Assembly (NCBI RefSeq): GCF_904063055.1
Contig: NZ_CAJFCN010000001.1
Location: forward strand, 434,001-498,000
DNA: 64,000 nucleotides
Source: Pseudomonas paracarnis
GTDB taxonomy: Bacteria > Pseudomonadota > Gammaproteobacteria > Pseudomonadales > Pseudomonadaceae
Reading direction: 5' to 3'
Shown here one piece after another: positions 47,382 through 64,000 of this stretch. The notes below the pieces were generated by a model, which did not search any database, was not told the DNA's origin, and was given only the letters and a program-made list of their open reading frames with translations. The translations under genes and the position numbers were made by a program. Position 1 is the stretch's first letter, and each line of letters opens with the position of its first letter.

Positions 47382-48010
47382 CCATGCAAATGGGCCTGGA
47401 TTTCAGCCTCGTTGCCCAGGCCCACGAACTGGTGGCGGGTGTTGACGAAGTCGGGCGCGGTCCGCTCTGTGGCGCAGTGGTTACGGCGGCGGTGATCCTT
47501 GATCCGAACCGCCCGATCCTGGGGCTCAACGATTCGAAGAAGCTCACCGAAGCCCGTCGCGAAAAACTCTATGACGAAATCTGTGAAAAAGCCCTGAGCT
47601 GGCATATCGCCCGGGCTGAAGTCGAAGAAATCGACGAGCTGAATATCCTGCACGCCACCATGCTGGCGATGCAGCGTGCTGTGGAAGGGCTGCACATCAC
47701 CCCGAAAATGGCGATGATCGACGGTAACCGCTGCCCTAAACTGACAATGCCGTCCGAAGCGGTGGTCAAGGGCGATAGCAAGGTTCCGGCCATTGCGGCT
47801 GCCTCGATCCTGGCCAAGGTCAGCCGCGACCGTGAAATGGCCGCGTTCGAATTGATCTATCCCGGCTACGGCATTGGTGGCCATAAAGGCTACCCGACCC
47901 CCGTTCATCTGGAAGCTCTGGCTCGGCTCGGCCCCGCCCCGATCCATCGCCGCTCGTTTGCCCCGGTGCGCCAGGCTTATGAGGCCCGTGAAAGCCTGAT
48001 CGAGGTTTAG
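47378..48010 (+). CDS. rnhB: Ribonuclease HII
   Basis: RnhB cuts RNA at single ribonucleotides or RNA primers in DNA duplexes. The 210-residue protein has the acidic site Asp23-Glu24 in [15 protein letters not shown], the MIDGNR aspartate, and the [15 protein letters not shown] block. The ATG overlaps the lpxB stop. A terminator-like hairpin lies between it and dnaE. Confidence 0.97.
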   Translation: MTMQMGLDFSLVAQAHELVAGVDEVGRGPLCGAVVTAAVILDPNRPILGLNDSKKLTEARREKLYDEICEKALSWHIARAEVEEIDELNILHATMLAMQRAVEGLHITPKMAMIDGNRCPKLTMPSEAVVKGDSKVPAIAAASILAKVSRDREMAAFELIYPGYGIGGHKGYPTPVHLEALARLGPAPIHRRSFAPVRQAYEARESLIEV

Positions 48011-48033
48011 CAGCAAGGCTGATGTTTTTACCC

Positions 48034-48064
48034 AGGCCCGGTACAATCCGGGCCTTGTTGTTTT
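48034..48064 (+). terminator. Hairpin after rnhB, with a -10-like hexamer in its loop
   Basis: A perfect 8-bp stem AGGCCCGG/CCGGGCCT (48034-48041 with 48048-48055) with loop TACAAT, then a T-rich tail. The loop hexamer matches a -10 box, 39 bp upstream of the dnaE start, so the site may both end lpxB-rnhB transcripts and start dnaE ones. Confidence 0.7.
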
Positions 48065-48086
48065 CATGTATCAAGACAGGATCACT

Positions 48087-51608
<3,522 letters not shown>

Positions 51609-51737
51609 CGGTCAGATAGATCTGATCTCGACTAAACATTTAATCTCGACCTAAACGCGCCTCTCCCTTAAGGTAGGGCGCGAATAGACAACCGGCTGGC
51701 CAGGCACCCCTTGGCCGTCGACCCAAGACGGACGCTT

Positions 51738-52685
51738 ATGAACCCGAATTTTCTTGATTTCGAACAGCCGATCGCTGACCTGCAAGCCAAGATCGAAGAG
51801 CTGCGCCTGGTCGGCAATGACAATTCGCTGAACATCGGTGATGAAATCGCTCGCCTGCAAGACAAGAGCAGCACGCTCACCGAAGACATCTTCGGCAAGC
51901 TGACCAGCTGGCAGATCGCGCGCCTGGCTCGCCACCCGCGCCGTCCCTACACCCTGGACTACATCGAACACATCTTCACCGAGTTCGACGAGTTGCACGG
52001 CGACCGTCATTTCTCCGACGACGCAGCCATTGTGGGCGGTATCGCTCGCCTGGACGACCAACCGGTGATGGTGATCGGTCATCAGAAAGGCCGTGAAGTG
52101 CGCGAGAAAGTACGCCGCAACTTCGGCATGCCGCGCCCGGAAGGCTATCGCAAGGCGTGCCGCCTGATGGAAATGGCCGAGCGCTTCAAGATGCCTATCC
52201 TGACCTTCATCGACACGCCGGGTGCCTACCCGGGTATCGACGCCGAAGAGCGCAACCAGAGCGAAGCGATTGCCTGGAACCTGCGCGTCATGGCGCGCCT
52301 GAAAACCCCGATCATCGCCACTGTGATTGGTGAAGGTGGTTCCGGCGGTGCCCTGGCCATTGGTGTCTGCGACCAACTGAACATGTTGCAGTACTCGACC
52401 TACGCGGTGATCTCGCCGGAAGGTTGTGCCTCGATCCTGTGGAAAACCGCCGAAAAGGCGCCGGACGCTGCCGAAGCCATGGGCATCACCGCCGATCGCC
52501 TCAAAGGCCTGGGTATCGTGGACAAGGTCATCGCCGAGCCACTGGGCGGCGCCCACCGTGACCCGGCTGCCGCCGCTGCGACCATCCGTGCCGAGTTGGG
52601 GTCGCAACTGGCGATGCTCAAGAAGTTGGATAACGAAGCGCTGCTGGCTCGTCGTTATGAGCGCCTGATGAGCTACGGCCTCTAA
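51738..52685 (+). CDS. accA: Acetyl-CoA carboxylase carboxyltransferase subunit alpha
   Basis: AccA with AccD moves the carboxyl group from carboxybiotin to acetyl-CoA, giving malonyl-CoA for fatty acids. The 315-residue protein starts [15 protein letters not shown] and has [24 protein letters not shown] and [16 protein letters not shown]. An in-frame upstream start at 51711 adds nine residues without similarity. It follows dnaE by 129 bp and is followed by a REP pair. Confidence 0.97.
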   Translation: MNPNFLDFEQPIADLQAKIEELRLVGNDNSLNIGDEIARLQDKSSTLTEDIFGKLTSWQIARLARHPRRPYTLDYIEHIFTEFDELHGDRHFSDDAAIVGGIARLDDQPVMVIGHQKGREVREKVRRNFGMPRPEGYRKACRLMEMAERFKMPILTFIDTPGAYPGIDAEERNQSEAIAWNLRVMARLKTPIIATVIGEGGSGGALAIGVCDQLNMLQYSTYAVISPEGCASILWKTAEKAPDAAEAMGITADRLKGLGIVDKVIAEPLGGAHRDPAAAAATIRAELGSQLAMLKKLDNEALLARRYERLMSYGL

Positions 52686-52718
52686 GCCGACGCTGTACCC
52701 AATGTAGTAGCCGGCTTG

Positions 52719-52806
52719 TGTGGGAGCTGGCTTGCCTGCGATAGCATCACCTTGGTATCACTGATACACCGAGGTGCCTGCATCGCGGGCAAGCCCGGCT
52801 CCCACA
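52719..52806. repeat. Inverted REP pair, two subtypes
   Basis: The left arm (52719-52742) is the common GTGGGAGCTGGC type. The right arm (52782-52806) is the complement of a GTGGGAGCCGGG type, so the pair is mixed and imperfect. It separates accA from tilS. Confidence 0.9.
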
Positions 52807-52859
52807 TTTGCTTTGTGTATGCTGACGAACGTATTCAAGCTTTGCGGCGGTGACGTGTG

Positions 52860-54179
52860 ATGAAACCAACCCTGCCGGCCACACTCCTGCACACCCTGGC
52901 CCCCTGGCGCAACGCCCCGGCCTGGCATATCGCGTTCTCCGGCGGTCTCGACTCCACCGTCCTGCTGCACCTCCTGGTCTCACTGGCCAACATCGAAAAT
53001 CTGCCTCCTGTCAGCGCCGTCCATGTCCACCATGGCCTGCAAGCTGCTGCCGAGGCGTGGCCTGCTCATTGCCAATCGGTCTGCGACAGCCTGGGCGTAC
53101 CCTTGCGCGTCATGCGTGTGCAGGTGAGGCCCGGCGCGAGCCTTGAACGTGCGGCGCGCGATGCGCGCTACCAAGCGTTCATGCAAATCATGGGGGCAGG
53201 GGAGGTGCTTTTCACTGGCCAGCATCGCGACGATCAAGCCGAAACCCTGCTGTTTCGCCTGCTGCGTGGCGCCGGTGTGCGAGGGTTGACGGCTATGCCT
53301 GAGCATCGCCCGTTGGCCCAAGGCCGCTTGGTGCGGCCGTTGCTGGCGTGCACCCGTAGCGAGCTGGAAGCCTACGCCCATCAGCATCAGTTGCAGTGGA
53401 TCGAAGACCCCTCCAACGTTGATTCCCGGTTTTCCCGCAATTACTTGCGTCACCGTGTACTCCCTGCCGTGACGGAGCGCTGGCCCCAGGCCATCACCCA
53501 CCTGGCTCGCACGGCTGAACACATGGCTGAGGCTCAGGGGCTGCTCGACGAATTGGCGCTGATGGACCTGCAGCGCGCCGATCAGCCTTCTGCGTTTCCC
53601 TGGTTGCCTCTGCAGTCCCTGGCGCTTGAACCATTGCGTGAATTGTCCGATGCCCGCCAGCGTAACGCCCTGCGGCATTGGCTCATGCCACTGACCCGTT
53701 TACCCGACAGCGATCACTGGGCCGGTTGGCATGCCCTGCGCGATGCCAAGCGTGACGCACAGCCTCTGTGGCGCCTGGCCGACGGCCAAATGCAGCGTAG
53801 CGGTGAACGCATCTGGTGGTTGCCCACAACATGGTCGGAGTTTTCCGACGCATCGGTGAACTGGCCCGATCCGCAAAATCCACTAGAGTTATCGGGTAAT
53901 GGCCAACTGAGATTTATCGGCAAGGCCCCCGAAGGCCCGCTGCAGGTGCGTTATCGCCAGGGTGGCGAAATCATCGACGTACCGGGCCGAGGCCGGCGCG
54001 ATCTCAAGCGTCTGCTGAATGAAAGCGGCATGCCGGGCTTCGTCCGTGGCAGATTGCCGCTGGTCTATCGGGGCGAGCAATTGCTGGCTGTGCCAAGCGT
54101 TGCGGGGGCATGGGCCCGGTCGATGGGTGAGGTGCAATTGGATTGGTTGCCACAGACCTGCGATCAAGATTTGAGCTGA
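52860..54179 (+). CDS. tilS: tRNA(Ile)-lysidine synthase
   Basis: TilS adds lysine to C34 of the CAU-anticodon isoleucine tRNA, changing it from Met to Ile reading. The 439-residue product has the ATP-pyrophosphatase P-loop SGGLDS (28-33), the HHGLQ and GQHRDDQAETLLFRLLRG segments, and C-terminal tRNA-binding parts. An ATG at 52860 and a GTG one codon before are both possible; the family M-start is chosen. Confidence 0.96.
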   Translation: MKPTLPATLLHTLAPWRNAPAWHIAFSGGLDSTVLLHLLVSLANIENLPPVSAVHVHHGLQAAAEAWPAHCQSVCDSLGVPLRVMRVQVRPGASLERAARDARYQAFMQIMGAGEVLFTGQHRDDQAETLLFRLLRGAGVRGLTAMPEHRPLAQGRLVRPLLACTRSELEAYAHQHQLQWIEDPSNVDSRFSRNYLRHRVLPAVTERWPQAITHLARTAEHMAEAQGLLDELALMDLQRADQPSAFPWLPLQSLALEPLRELSDARQRNALRHWLMPLTRLPDSDHWAGWHALRDAKRDAQPLWRLADGQMQRSGERIWWLPTTWSEFSDASVNWPDPQNPLELSGNGQLRFIGKAPEGPLQVRYRQGGEIIDVPGRGRRDLKRLLNESGMPGFVRGRLPLVYRGEQLLAVPSVAGAWARSMGEVQLDWLPQTCDQDLS

Positions 54180-56935
<2,756 letters not shown>

Positions 56936-56990
56936 CTGGCATTTCTCCGGTAGAATTTCCCACGCTTTACGCTCAGGCCCCCGGGCCTGA

Positions 56991-58382
<1,392 letters not shown>

Positions 58383-58468
58383 GCAGTAAATGGTAAAAAG
58401 TCGGCGGATTGCGTCAGAAATCTCACGTCAGTGTGAATTTCGGCGCTAATCTGCTGACTGACAAGCGC

Positions 58469-58490
58469 AAGCCTGGTTTTTCCAGGCTTT
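58469..58490 (+). terminator. Probable terminator of eno
   Basis: A perfect 8-bp stem AAGCCTGG/CCAGGCTT (58469-58476 with 58482-58489) with a T5 loop. The following tail has few T, so termination may be partial. ftsB starts 64 bp further on. Confidence 0.65.
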
Positions 58491-58553
58491 GTGCTATCAG
58501 TTGCTGCAAAAGGTTTGCATGACTGTCTTTTTTAACTGGATACCCGGATTTCG

Positions 58554-58832
58554 ATGCGCAGTCCCAATTGGTTGTTCCTCGTCTTGCTCTTGTTGCTGGC
58601 TGGCCTGCAGTACCGCCTATGGGTCGGTAATGGCAGCTTTGCGCAGGTGGAAGAACTGACCCAGCAAATTGCCGACCAGCGTGCCGAAAACGAACGCCTG
58701 CTGGAGCGCAACCGTGTCCTGGACGCTGAAGTGCTTGAGCTGAAAAAAGGCACGGAGACCGTTGAAGAGCGGGCTCGTCATGAGTTGGGCATGGTCAAGG
58801 AGGGCGAGACCCTCTACCAGTTGGCCCAATGA
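58554..58832 (+). CDS. ftsB: Cell division protein FtsB
   Basis: FtsB bridges FtsL and FtsQ in the divisome. The 92-residue protein has one N-terminal membrane helix (about 4-20), then a coiled coil (about 28-75, rich in Gln, Glu and Leu), with its C-terminus in the periplasm. It sits next to eno and ispD in the standard order, and its stop overlaps the ispD ATG by 4 bp. Confidence 0.95.
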   Translation: MRSPNWLFLVLLLLLAGLQYRLWVGNGSFAQVEELTQQIADQRAENERLLERNRVLDAEVLELKKGTETVEERARHELGMVKEGETLYQLAQ

Positions 58833-59536
58833 GCCACGATTTACCGGCCTTCTGGGCCGTGATTCCTGCCGCGGGCGTCGGTGCCCGTATGGCCGCAGAC
58901 CGTCCCAAGCAGTACCTGCAACTGGGCGGGCGCACTATTCTCGAACACAGCCTCGGCTGTTTTCTCGACCACCCACGCCTCAAGGGCCTGGTGGTCAGTC
59001 TTGCAATTGACGATCCTTATTGGCCCACCTTGGCATGCGCCACTGACCCGCGTATCCAGCGTGCCGACGGGGGCTCGGAACGTTCCGGCTCGGTGCTCAA
59101 TGCGCTGCTGCAACTCAACGCCCTGGGCGCCAGTGATGACGACTGGGTGTTGGTGCACGACGCTGCGCGGCCTAACCTGAGCCGTGATGACCTCGACAAA
59201 TTGTTGGCGGAACTGGCTGACGATCCGGTAGGCGGCCTGCTGGCGGTGCCGGCGCGCGACACCCTCAAGCGTGTCGACAAGCATGGCCGTGTGGTGGATA
59301 CCGTTGATCGCAGCCTGATCTGGCAGGCTTACACGCCGCAGATGTTCCGCCTGGGCGCCTTGCATCGCGCCTTGGCCGACAGCCTGGTGGCCGATGCGGT
59401 GATCACCGATGAAGCGTCGGCCATGGAATGGTCCGGGCAGGCGCCGCGCCTGATCGAAGGGCGTTCGGACAATATCAAGGTGACTCGGCCGGAAGACCTG
59501 GAGTGGTTGAAGTTGCGCTGGGCTAACCGGCGGTAA
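58829..59536 (+). CDS. ispD: 2-C-methyl-D-erythritol 4-phosphate cytidylyltransferase
   Basis: IspD couples MEP to CTP in isoprenoid synthesis. The 235-residue protein has the nucleotide-binding IPAAGVGARMAADRPKQY with Arg20 and Lys27, VLVHDAARPNLS, and TPQMFR. In P. aeruginosa ispF is a separate gene a few genes away, as here (62.7 kb), where REP and formaldehyde-detoxification genes lie between. Confidence 0.96.
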   Translation: MSHDLPAFWAVIPAAGVGARMAADRPKQYLQLGGRTILEHSLGCFLDHPRLKGLVVSLAIDDPYWPTLACATDPRIQRADGGSERSGSVLNALLQLNALGASDDDWVLVHDAARPNLSRDDLDKLLAELADDPVGGLLAVPARDTLKRVDKHGRVVDTVDRSLIWQAYTPQMFRLGALHRALADSLVADAVITDEASAMEWSGQAPRLIEGRSDNIKVTRPEDLEWLKLRWANRR

Positions 59537-59557
59537 CCTGTCAGACCGGGTCTGCTT

Positions 59558-59642
59558 CATCGCAGGCAAGCCAGCTCCCACATTTGATCGCTGCCACATC
59601 AAACAACACGTCCAACTGTGGGAGCCGGGCTTGCCCGCGATG
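59558..59642. repeat. Two REP copies in diverging orientation
   Basis: The copy at 59558-59582 is the complement strand of the GTGGGAGCTGGC type. The copy at 59617-59642 is the GTGGGAGCCGGG type in forward sense. Their order (CCCAC first, GTGGG second) is opposite to the other pairs in this window. They sit between the convergent ispD and gfnR. Confidence 0.9.
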
Positions 59643-59665
59643 AGGCCGGTGCAGACCACCTCAAT

Positions 59666-60562
59666 TCAATGCTTGTACTCGGGCCTCTGCGCCAACCCCA
59701 CCTTCAAAAAGTCCACCAGCTTCCTCACCTTCGGCGACAAATGCCGCTGCTGCGGATACAACGCCCACACCGCAGTATTTGGCGGTTGATGAGCCTCCAG
59801 CAACGACACCAACGCCCCGCTGTGCAGATGCTCCAGCACGTAGTAATCCGGCAACTGGCACAAGCCCATGCCTTGTAACGCCGCATCCAGCACCGCTTGC
59901 CCGCTGTTGCAGCGCCAATTGCCTTGCACGCGCTGGGAAAATTCCCGCCCATCCTGGGCCATTTGCCAGATATCCGAGCTGCCAATCAGGCAGTTATGCC
60001 GGCTCAACTCCGACAAACTGTGTGGCCGACCGTACCGTTCGAGGTAGGAGGGCGACGCGCATAGGTACATGCGTCGAGGTGCCAGGCGGCTGGCAACCAT
60101 GCGCGAGTCTTGCAGGCGTCCCAGGCGGATGGCCAGGTCGAGGCCTTCATGCACCAGGTCCAGCGAGCGGTTGGTCAACTCGATGTCCACGCGCAGTTGC
60201 GGATAGTGCGCCATGAATCGTGTCACCAGCGGCACGATAAAGCGTTCGCCATAGGCCACGGCGCAGGTCATGCGCAACATGCCCTTGGGTTCGCTGGTCA
60301 GGTCGCCCACCGCCCGCAACGCTTCCTCGCGACCGTCCTGCAGGCGTTGGCAGTGCTGCAGGAAGGTCTGACCGGCTTCGGTCAAAGTCACCTTGCGCGT
60401 ACTGCGGTACAGCAATCGGGTTTGCAGGCGTTCTTCAAGGCGCGCCACTTGCCGGCTGACATGGGATGAAGACACCCCCAACCGTTCGGCCGCCGCCGTG
60501 AACTGGCTGCATTCGGCCACCGCGACAAACTCGTCAATGCCTTCCCAGCGGTTCTCCAGCAT
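59666..60562 (-). CDS. gfnR: LysR-family regulator of formaldehyde detoxification
   Basis: A 298-residue LysR-type protein: winged HTH (about 1-60: FVAVAECSQFTAAAERLGVSSSHVSRQVARLEERL) and a substrate-binding-like domain. It diverges from adhC-fghA over 109 bp with a perfect TCATCA-N5-TGATGA palindrome. In P. aeruginosa the gene at this place is gfnR, an activator of glutathione-dependent formaldehyde removal; I transfer the name by position and family, which is inference. The start MLENRW is the usual one. Confidence 0.85.
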   Translation of the reverse strand: MLENRWEGIDEFVAVAECSQFTAAAERLGVSSSHVSRQVARLEERLQTRLLYRSTRKVTLTEAGQTFLQHCQRLQDGREEALRAVGDLTSEPKGMLRMTCAVAYGERFIVPLVTRFMAHYPQLRVDIELTNRSLDLVHEGLDLAIRLGRLQDSRMVASRLAPRRMYLCASPSYLERYGRPHSLSELSRHNCLIGSSDIWQMAQDGREFSQRVQGNWRCNSGQAVLDAALQGMGLCQLPDYYVLEHLHSGALVSLLEAHQPPNTAVWALYPQQRHLSPKVRKLVDFLKVGLAQRPEYKH

Positions 60563-60610
60563 GGTGATTGTCCCTGTACAGCAATAATGTTTTGCTTTAG
60601 TCCGAATTAT

Positions 60611-60627
60611 TCATCAATAGGTGATGA
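60611..60627. promoter_or_regulatory. Probable GfnR binding palindrome
   Basis: A perfect palindrome TCATCA-ATAGG-TGATGA in the gfnR-adhC gap, 45 bp before the adhC start. LysR-type proteins bind such interrupted palindromes. The spacing is not the exact T-N11-A pattern. Confidence 0.55.
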
Positions 60628-60653
60628 TTTACACTCACCGTCTCAGTTTTTAA

Positions 60654-61784
<1,131 letters not shown>

Positions 61785-61792
61785 GGTCGGCC

Positions 61793-62638
61793 ATGAGTCT
61801 GGAGAACCTGTCATGCCAGAAGAGCTTCGGCGGCTGGCATAAACGCTACAAGCATCATTCCGATGTGCTCGGTTGCGACATGACCTTTGCCGTCTACCTG
61901 CCTCCGCAAGCGGAGCAGGGCGGCAAGCTGCCGGTGTTGTATTGGCTGTCCGGTTTGACCTGTACTGACGAAAACTTCATGCAGAAGGCCGGCGCCCAGC
62001 GCATGGCCGCCGAGTTGGGCTTGATTATCGTCGCGCCGGACACCAGCCCCCGTGGCCCCGGCGTGCCGGGCGACCCGGACAATGCCTGGGACTTCGGCCT
62101 CGGCGCCGGCTTCTACCTCAATGCCACCCAGGAACCCTGGGCCAAGCACTATCGGATGCATGACTACGTGGTGCAGGAATTGCCGGCACTGGTGGAGGTG
62201 CATTTCCCTGCGTCGGATAAACGCGGCATCAGCGGCCACTCCATGGGCGGTCACGGTGCGCTGGTCTGTGCGCTGCGCAACCCTGGACGTTACCTGTCGG
62301 TGTCGGCATTTTCGCCGATCAACAATCCGATGGACTGTCCGTGGGGCCAGAAGGCCTTTTCCCGTTATTTGGGGGAAGAGCGCTCGAAGTGGCGTGAATG
62401 GGATGCCTGCGTGCTGATCAGCGAAGCCTCGGAAAAGTTGCCGCTGTTAGTGGACCAGGGCGATCGCGACGATTTCCTCGCCGTTCAGCTCAAGCCCGAA
62501 GCCCTGCTGCAAGCAGCCAAGGCAGCCAACCATCCGCTGGAACTGCGCCTGCAGCCTGGCTACGACCACAGCTACTTCTTCATCGCCAGCTTCATCGAAG
62601 ACCATTTGCGGCATCATGGTCGTGCTTTGCTCGGTTAA
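61793..62638 (+). CDS. fghA: S-formylglutathione hydrolase
   Basis: FghA splits S-formylglutathione into formate and glutathione, the second step of formaldehyde removal. The 281-residue esterase-D-type alpha/beta hydrolase has the nucleophile Ser150 in [10 protein letters not shown] and a late GYDHSYFF histidine. It is 8 bp after adhC. A terminator that overlaps the ispF leader follows. Confidence 0.96.
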   Translation: MSLENLSCQKSFGGWHKRYKHHSDVLGCDMTFAVYLPPQAEQGGKLPVLYWLSGLTCTDENFMQKAGAQRMAAELGLIIVAPDTSPRGPGVPGDPDNAWDFGLGAGFYLNATQEPWAKHYRMHDYVVQELPALVEVHFPASDKRGISGHSMGGHGALVCALRNPGRYLSVSAFSPINNPMDCPWGQKAFSRYLGEERSKWREWDACVLISEASEKLPLLVDQGDRDDFLAVQLKPEALLQAAKAANHPLELRLQPGYDHSYFFIASFIEDHLRHHGRALLG

Positions 62639-62655
62639 TCTGAGGCAAAAGTAGG

Positions 62656-62692
62656 TAGAATCACGCCCTGAATTAAATCGGGGCGTTTTTTT
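62656..62692 (+). promoter_or_regulatory. ispF leader: -10-like box, terminator hairpin and overlapping SD
   Basis: TAGAAT (62656-62661) looks like a -10 box. A stem 62664-62671 with 62678-62685 (one G-T wobble, 6-base loop) is followed by seven T, and the next bases are the ispF ATG at 62693. The only Shine-Dalgarno-like sequence, GGGG at 62680-62683, lies in the 3' arm of this hairpin. Confidence 0.65.
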
Positions 62693-63166
62693 ATGCGTAT
62701 TGGCCACGGCTACGATGTGCACCGTTTCGCTGAAGGCGATTTCATCACCCTGGGCGGCGTGCGTATTGCACACCACCATGGGTTGCTGGCTCATTCCGAC
62801 GGCGACGTGGTCTTGCACGCCTTGAGCGATGCCTTGCTCGGCGCGGCTGCATTGGGCGATATCGGCAAGCACTTCCCGGACACCGATCCCACCTTCAAGG
62901 GCGCGGACAGCCGTGTGTTGCTGCGCCATGTGGTCGGCCTGATCCATGTCAAGGGCTGGAAGGTTGGCAACGTCGATAACACCATCGTCGCCCAGGCGCC
63001 GAAAATGGCCCCCCATATCGAAGCGATGCGCACAGCGATCGCCGCAGACCTGCAAATTGAATTGGATCAAGTCAACGTGAAAGCCACCACCACCGAAAAG
63101 CTCGGGTTTACCGGTCGTGAAGAGGGCATCGCGGTGCACTCCGTCGCCTTGTTGCTGCGCGCATGA
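62693..63166 (+). CDS. ispF: 2-C-methyl-D-erythritol 2,4-cyclodiphosphate synthase
   Basis: IspF closes the ring of CDP-ME 2-phosphate to give MEcPP in the non-mevalonate pathway. The 157-residue trimer-forming protein has the zinc ligands Asp8, His10 (GYDVHRF) and His42 (DVVLHALSD), and ends with the [23 protein letters not shown] signature. The stop overlaps the truD ATG by 4 bp. Its leader is unusual: the ATG directly follows a terminator-like T-run. Confidence 0.97.
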   Translation: MRIGHGYDVHRFAEGDFITLGGVRIAHHHGLLAHSDGDVVLHALSDALLGAAALGDIGKHFPDTDPTFKGADSRVLLRHVVGLIHVKGWKVGNVDNTIVAQAPKMAPHIEAMRTAIAADLQIELDQVNVKATTTEKLGFTGREEGIAVHSVALLLRA

Positions 63167-64000
63167 ACGACCTGCAACTGCTGGGCCCGAGGGCCTATGG
63201 CGAGGCCCTGGGCAGCGCGGTACTCAAGGCCACAGCCGAAGACTTCCAGGTTGATGAGGTGCTGGACATCCCGCTGACCGGCGACGGCGAGCACCTGTGG
63301 CTGTGGGTGGAAAAGCGCGGCTTGAACACTGAGGAAGCGGCACGGCGTATCGCCAAGGCTGCTGGGGTGCCATTGCGCACCGTCAGCTATGCCGGGCTCA
63401 AGGACCGTCAGGCCCTGACCCGCCAGTGGTTCAGCGTGCAATTGCCCGGCAAGGCCGACCCGGACATGAGCGGCGCAGAAAACGACACCCTCAAGATCCT
63501 GAAAACCGCCCGTCACAAACGCAAGTTGCAGCGTGGGGCTCATTCGGCCAACGGCTTCACCTTGCGCCTGACCCAACTGGTCGGCGACACCGCTGCCATC
63601 GACGCACGTCTGCAGTTGATTGCCCGGCACGGCATCCCCAATTATTTCGGCTCCCAGCGTTTTGGCCACAACGGCGGCAACGTGGTGGATGCTCGCGAGT
63701 GGGCCGCCCGCAAGGCCCTGCCCGAGCAGCGCAACGTGCGCTCGCGCTTGCTGTCCACCGCTCGCAGTTACCTGTTCAACCAAGTGTTGGCGGCTCGTGT
63801 CGCCGACGGTTCATGGCAGCGAGCCCAAGTTGGCGATCTGCTGGCGTTTACCGACAGTCGCAGTTTTTTTCCGGCCGGGGAAGCTGAGTGCAGTGACCCG
63901 CGCCTGGCGATTCTGGACCTGCATCCCACCGGCCCGCAGTGGGGCGAGGGCGATTCGCCGGCGAAAGGTCTTACATACGAGCTGGAACAATCTGTCGCCG
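63163..64000 (+). CDS. truD: tRNA pseudouridine(13) synthase, N-terminal part (3' end outside window)
   Basis: TruD makes pseudouridine 13 in tRNA(Glu) and others. The 279 visible codons include the catalytic Asp81 in [16 protein letters not shown] and the [14 protein letters not shown] motif. The full gene would be about 350 codons. It overlaps ispF by 4 bp (ATGA), the usual ispF-truD order. Confidence 0.96.
   Translation, partial: MNDLQLLGPRAYGEALGSAVLKATAEDFQVDEVLDIPLTGDGEHLWLWVEKRGLNTEEAARRIAKAAGVPLRTVSYAGLKDRQALTRQWFSVQLPGKADPDMSGAENDTLKILKTARHKRKLQRGAHSANGFTLRLTQLVGDTAAIDARLQLIARHGIPNYFGSQRFGHNGGNVVDAREWAARKALPEQRNVRSRLLSTARSYLFNQVLAARVADGSWQRAQVGDLLAFTDSRSFFPAGEAECSDPRLAILDLHPTGPQWGEGDSPAKGLTYELEQSVA

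Overview
The window is a 64 kb piece of a Pseudomonas chromosome, most likely from the P. fluorescens group. The evidence is the gene order (rpsB-tsf-pyrH-frr-uppS-cdsA-dxr-rseP-bamA-skp-lpxD-fabZ-lpxA-lpxB-rnhB-dnaE-accA-tilS-pyrG-kdsA-eno-ftsB-ispD), which I know from Pseudomonas, the G+C-rich third codon positions, the mexL/mexJK and dapC/dapD neighbourhoods, and seven loci of the REP family that starts GTGGGAGC and typically runs on as TGGCTTGCCTGC. No transposase, integrase, phage gene, CRISPR array, rRNA or tRNA gene was seen. Nearly all genes are intact housekeeping genes. Only the two at the window edges (ppc, truD) are cut.

Region 1 (1-7.1 kb): the 3' end of ppc, then adk, tsaB, a small unknown gene coupled to a DUF72 gene, a membrane-anchored extensin-like protein with a LAS-type zinc-peptidase signature, an unknown protein with an internal repeat, and rsmJ. 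A gene-free stretch follows (6513-7099). It holds three direct REP copies and a dispersed element that can fold into a compact three-way junction. Region 2 (7.1-16.2 kb): a MexL-like repressor diverging from a mexJK-like RND pump, a small Asn-rich orphan gene, a DUF4197 protein, a YbaY-like lipoprotein and plsB.

Region 3 (16.2-32.2 kb): a cold-shock gene, an unknown gene, rlmA, dapE and ndvB; then tcdA, the sufE-like/csdA sulfur-transfer pair, dapD, an ArsC-family reductase, a CPA1 Na+/H+ antiporter, dapC and glnD. Three diaminopimelate-pathway enzymes (DapD, DapC, DapE) therefore lie within about 11 kb. Compared with the P. aeruginosa order as I remember it, two separate blocks have been joined here.

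Region 4 (32.2-59.5 kb): map diverges from the long forward run. That run covers translation (rpsB, tsf, frr), UMP kinase, isoprenoid and undecaprenyl synthesis (uppS, dxr, ispD), phospholipid synthesis (cdsA), outer-membrane assembly (bamA, skp), lipid A and Kdo synthesis (lpxD, fabZ, lpxA, lpxB, kdsA), replication (rnhB, dnaE), fatty-acid synthesis (accA), tRNA modification (tilS), CTP synthesis (pyrG), glycolysis (eno) and division (ftsB). Many of these genes are coupled by 1-4 bp overlaps. Region 5 (59.5-64 kb): the LysR regulator gfnR diverges from the glutathione-dependent formaldehyde pathway adhC-fghA, followed by ispF and the start of truD.

I found no obvious undescribed multi-gene system. 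The observations most worth a second look are the three-way-junction element near 6.9 kb, the Asn-rich orphan gene near 12.2 kb, the LAS-motif protein near 4.3 kb, and the terminator hairpin that contains the only Shine-Dalgarno-like sequence of ispF.
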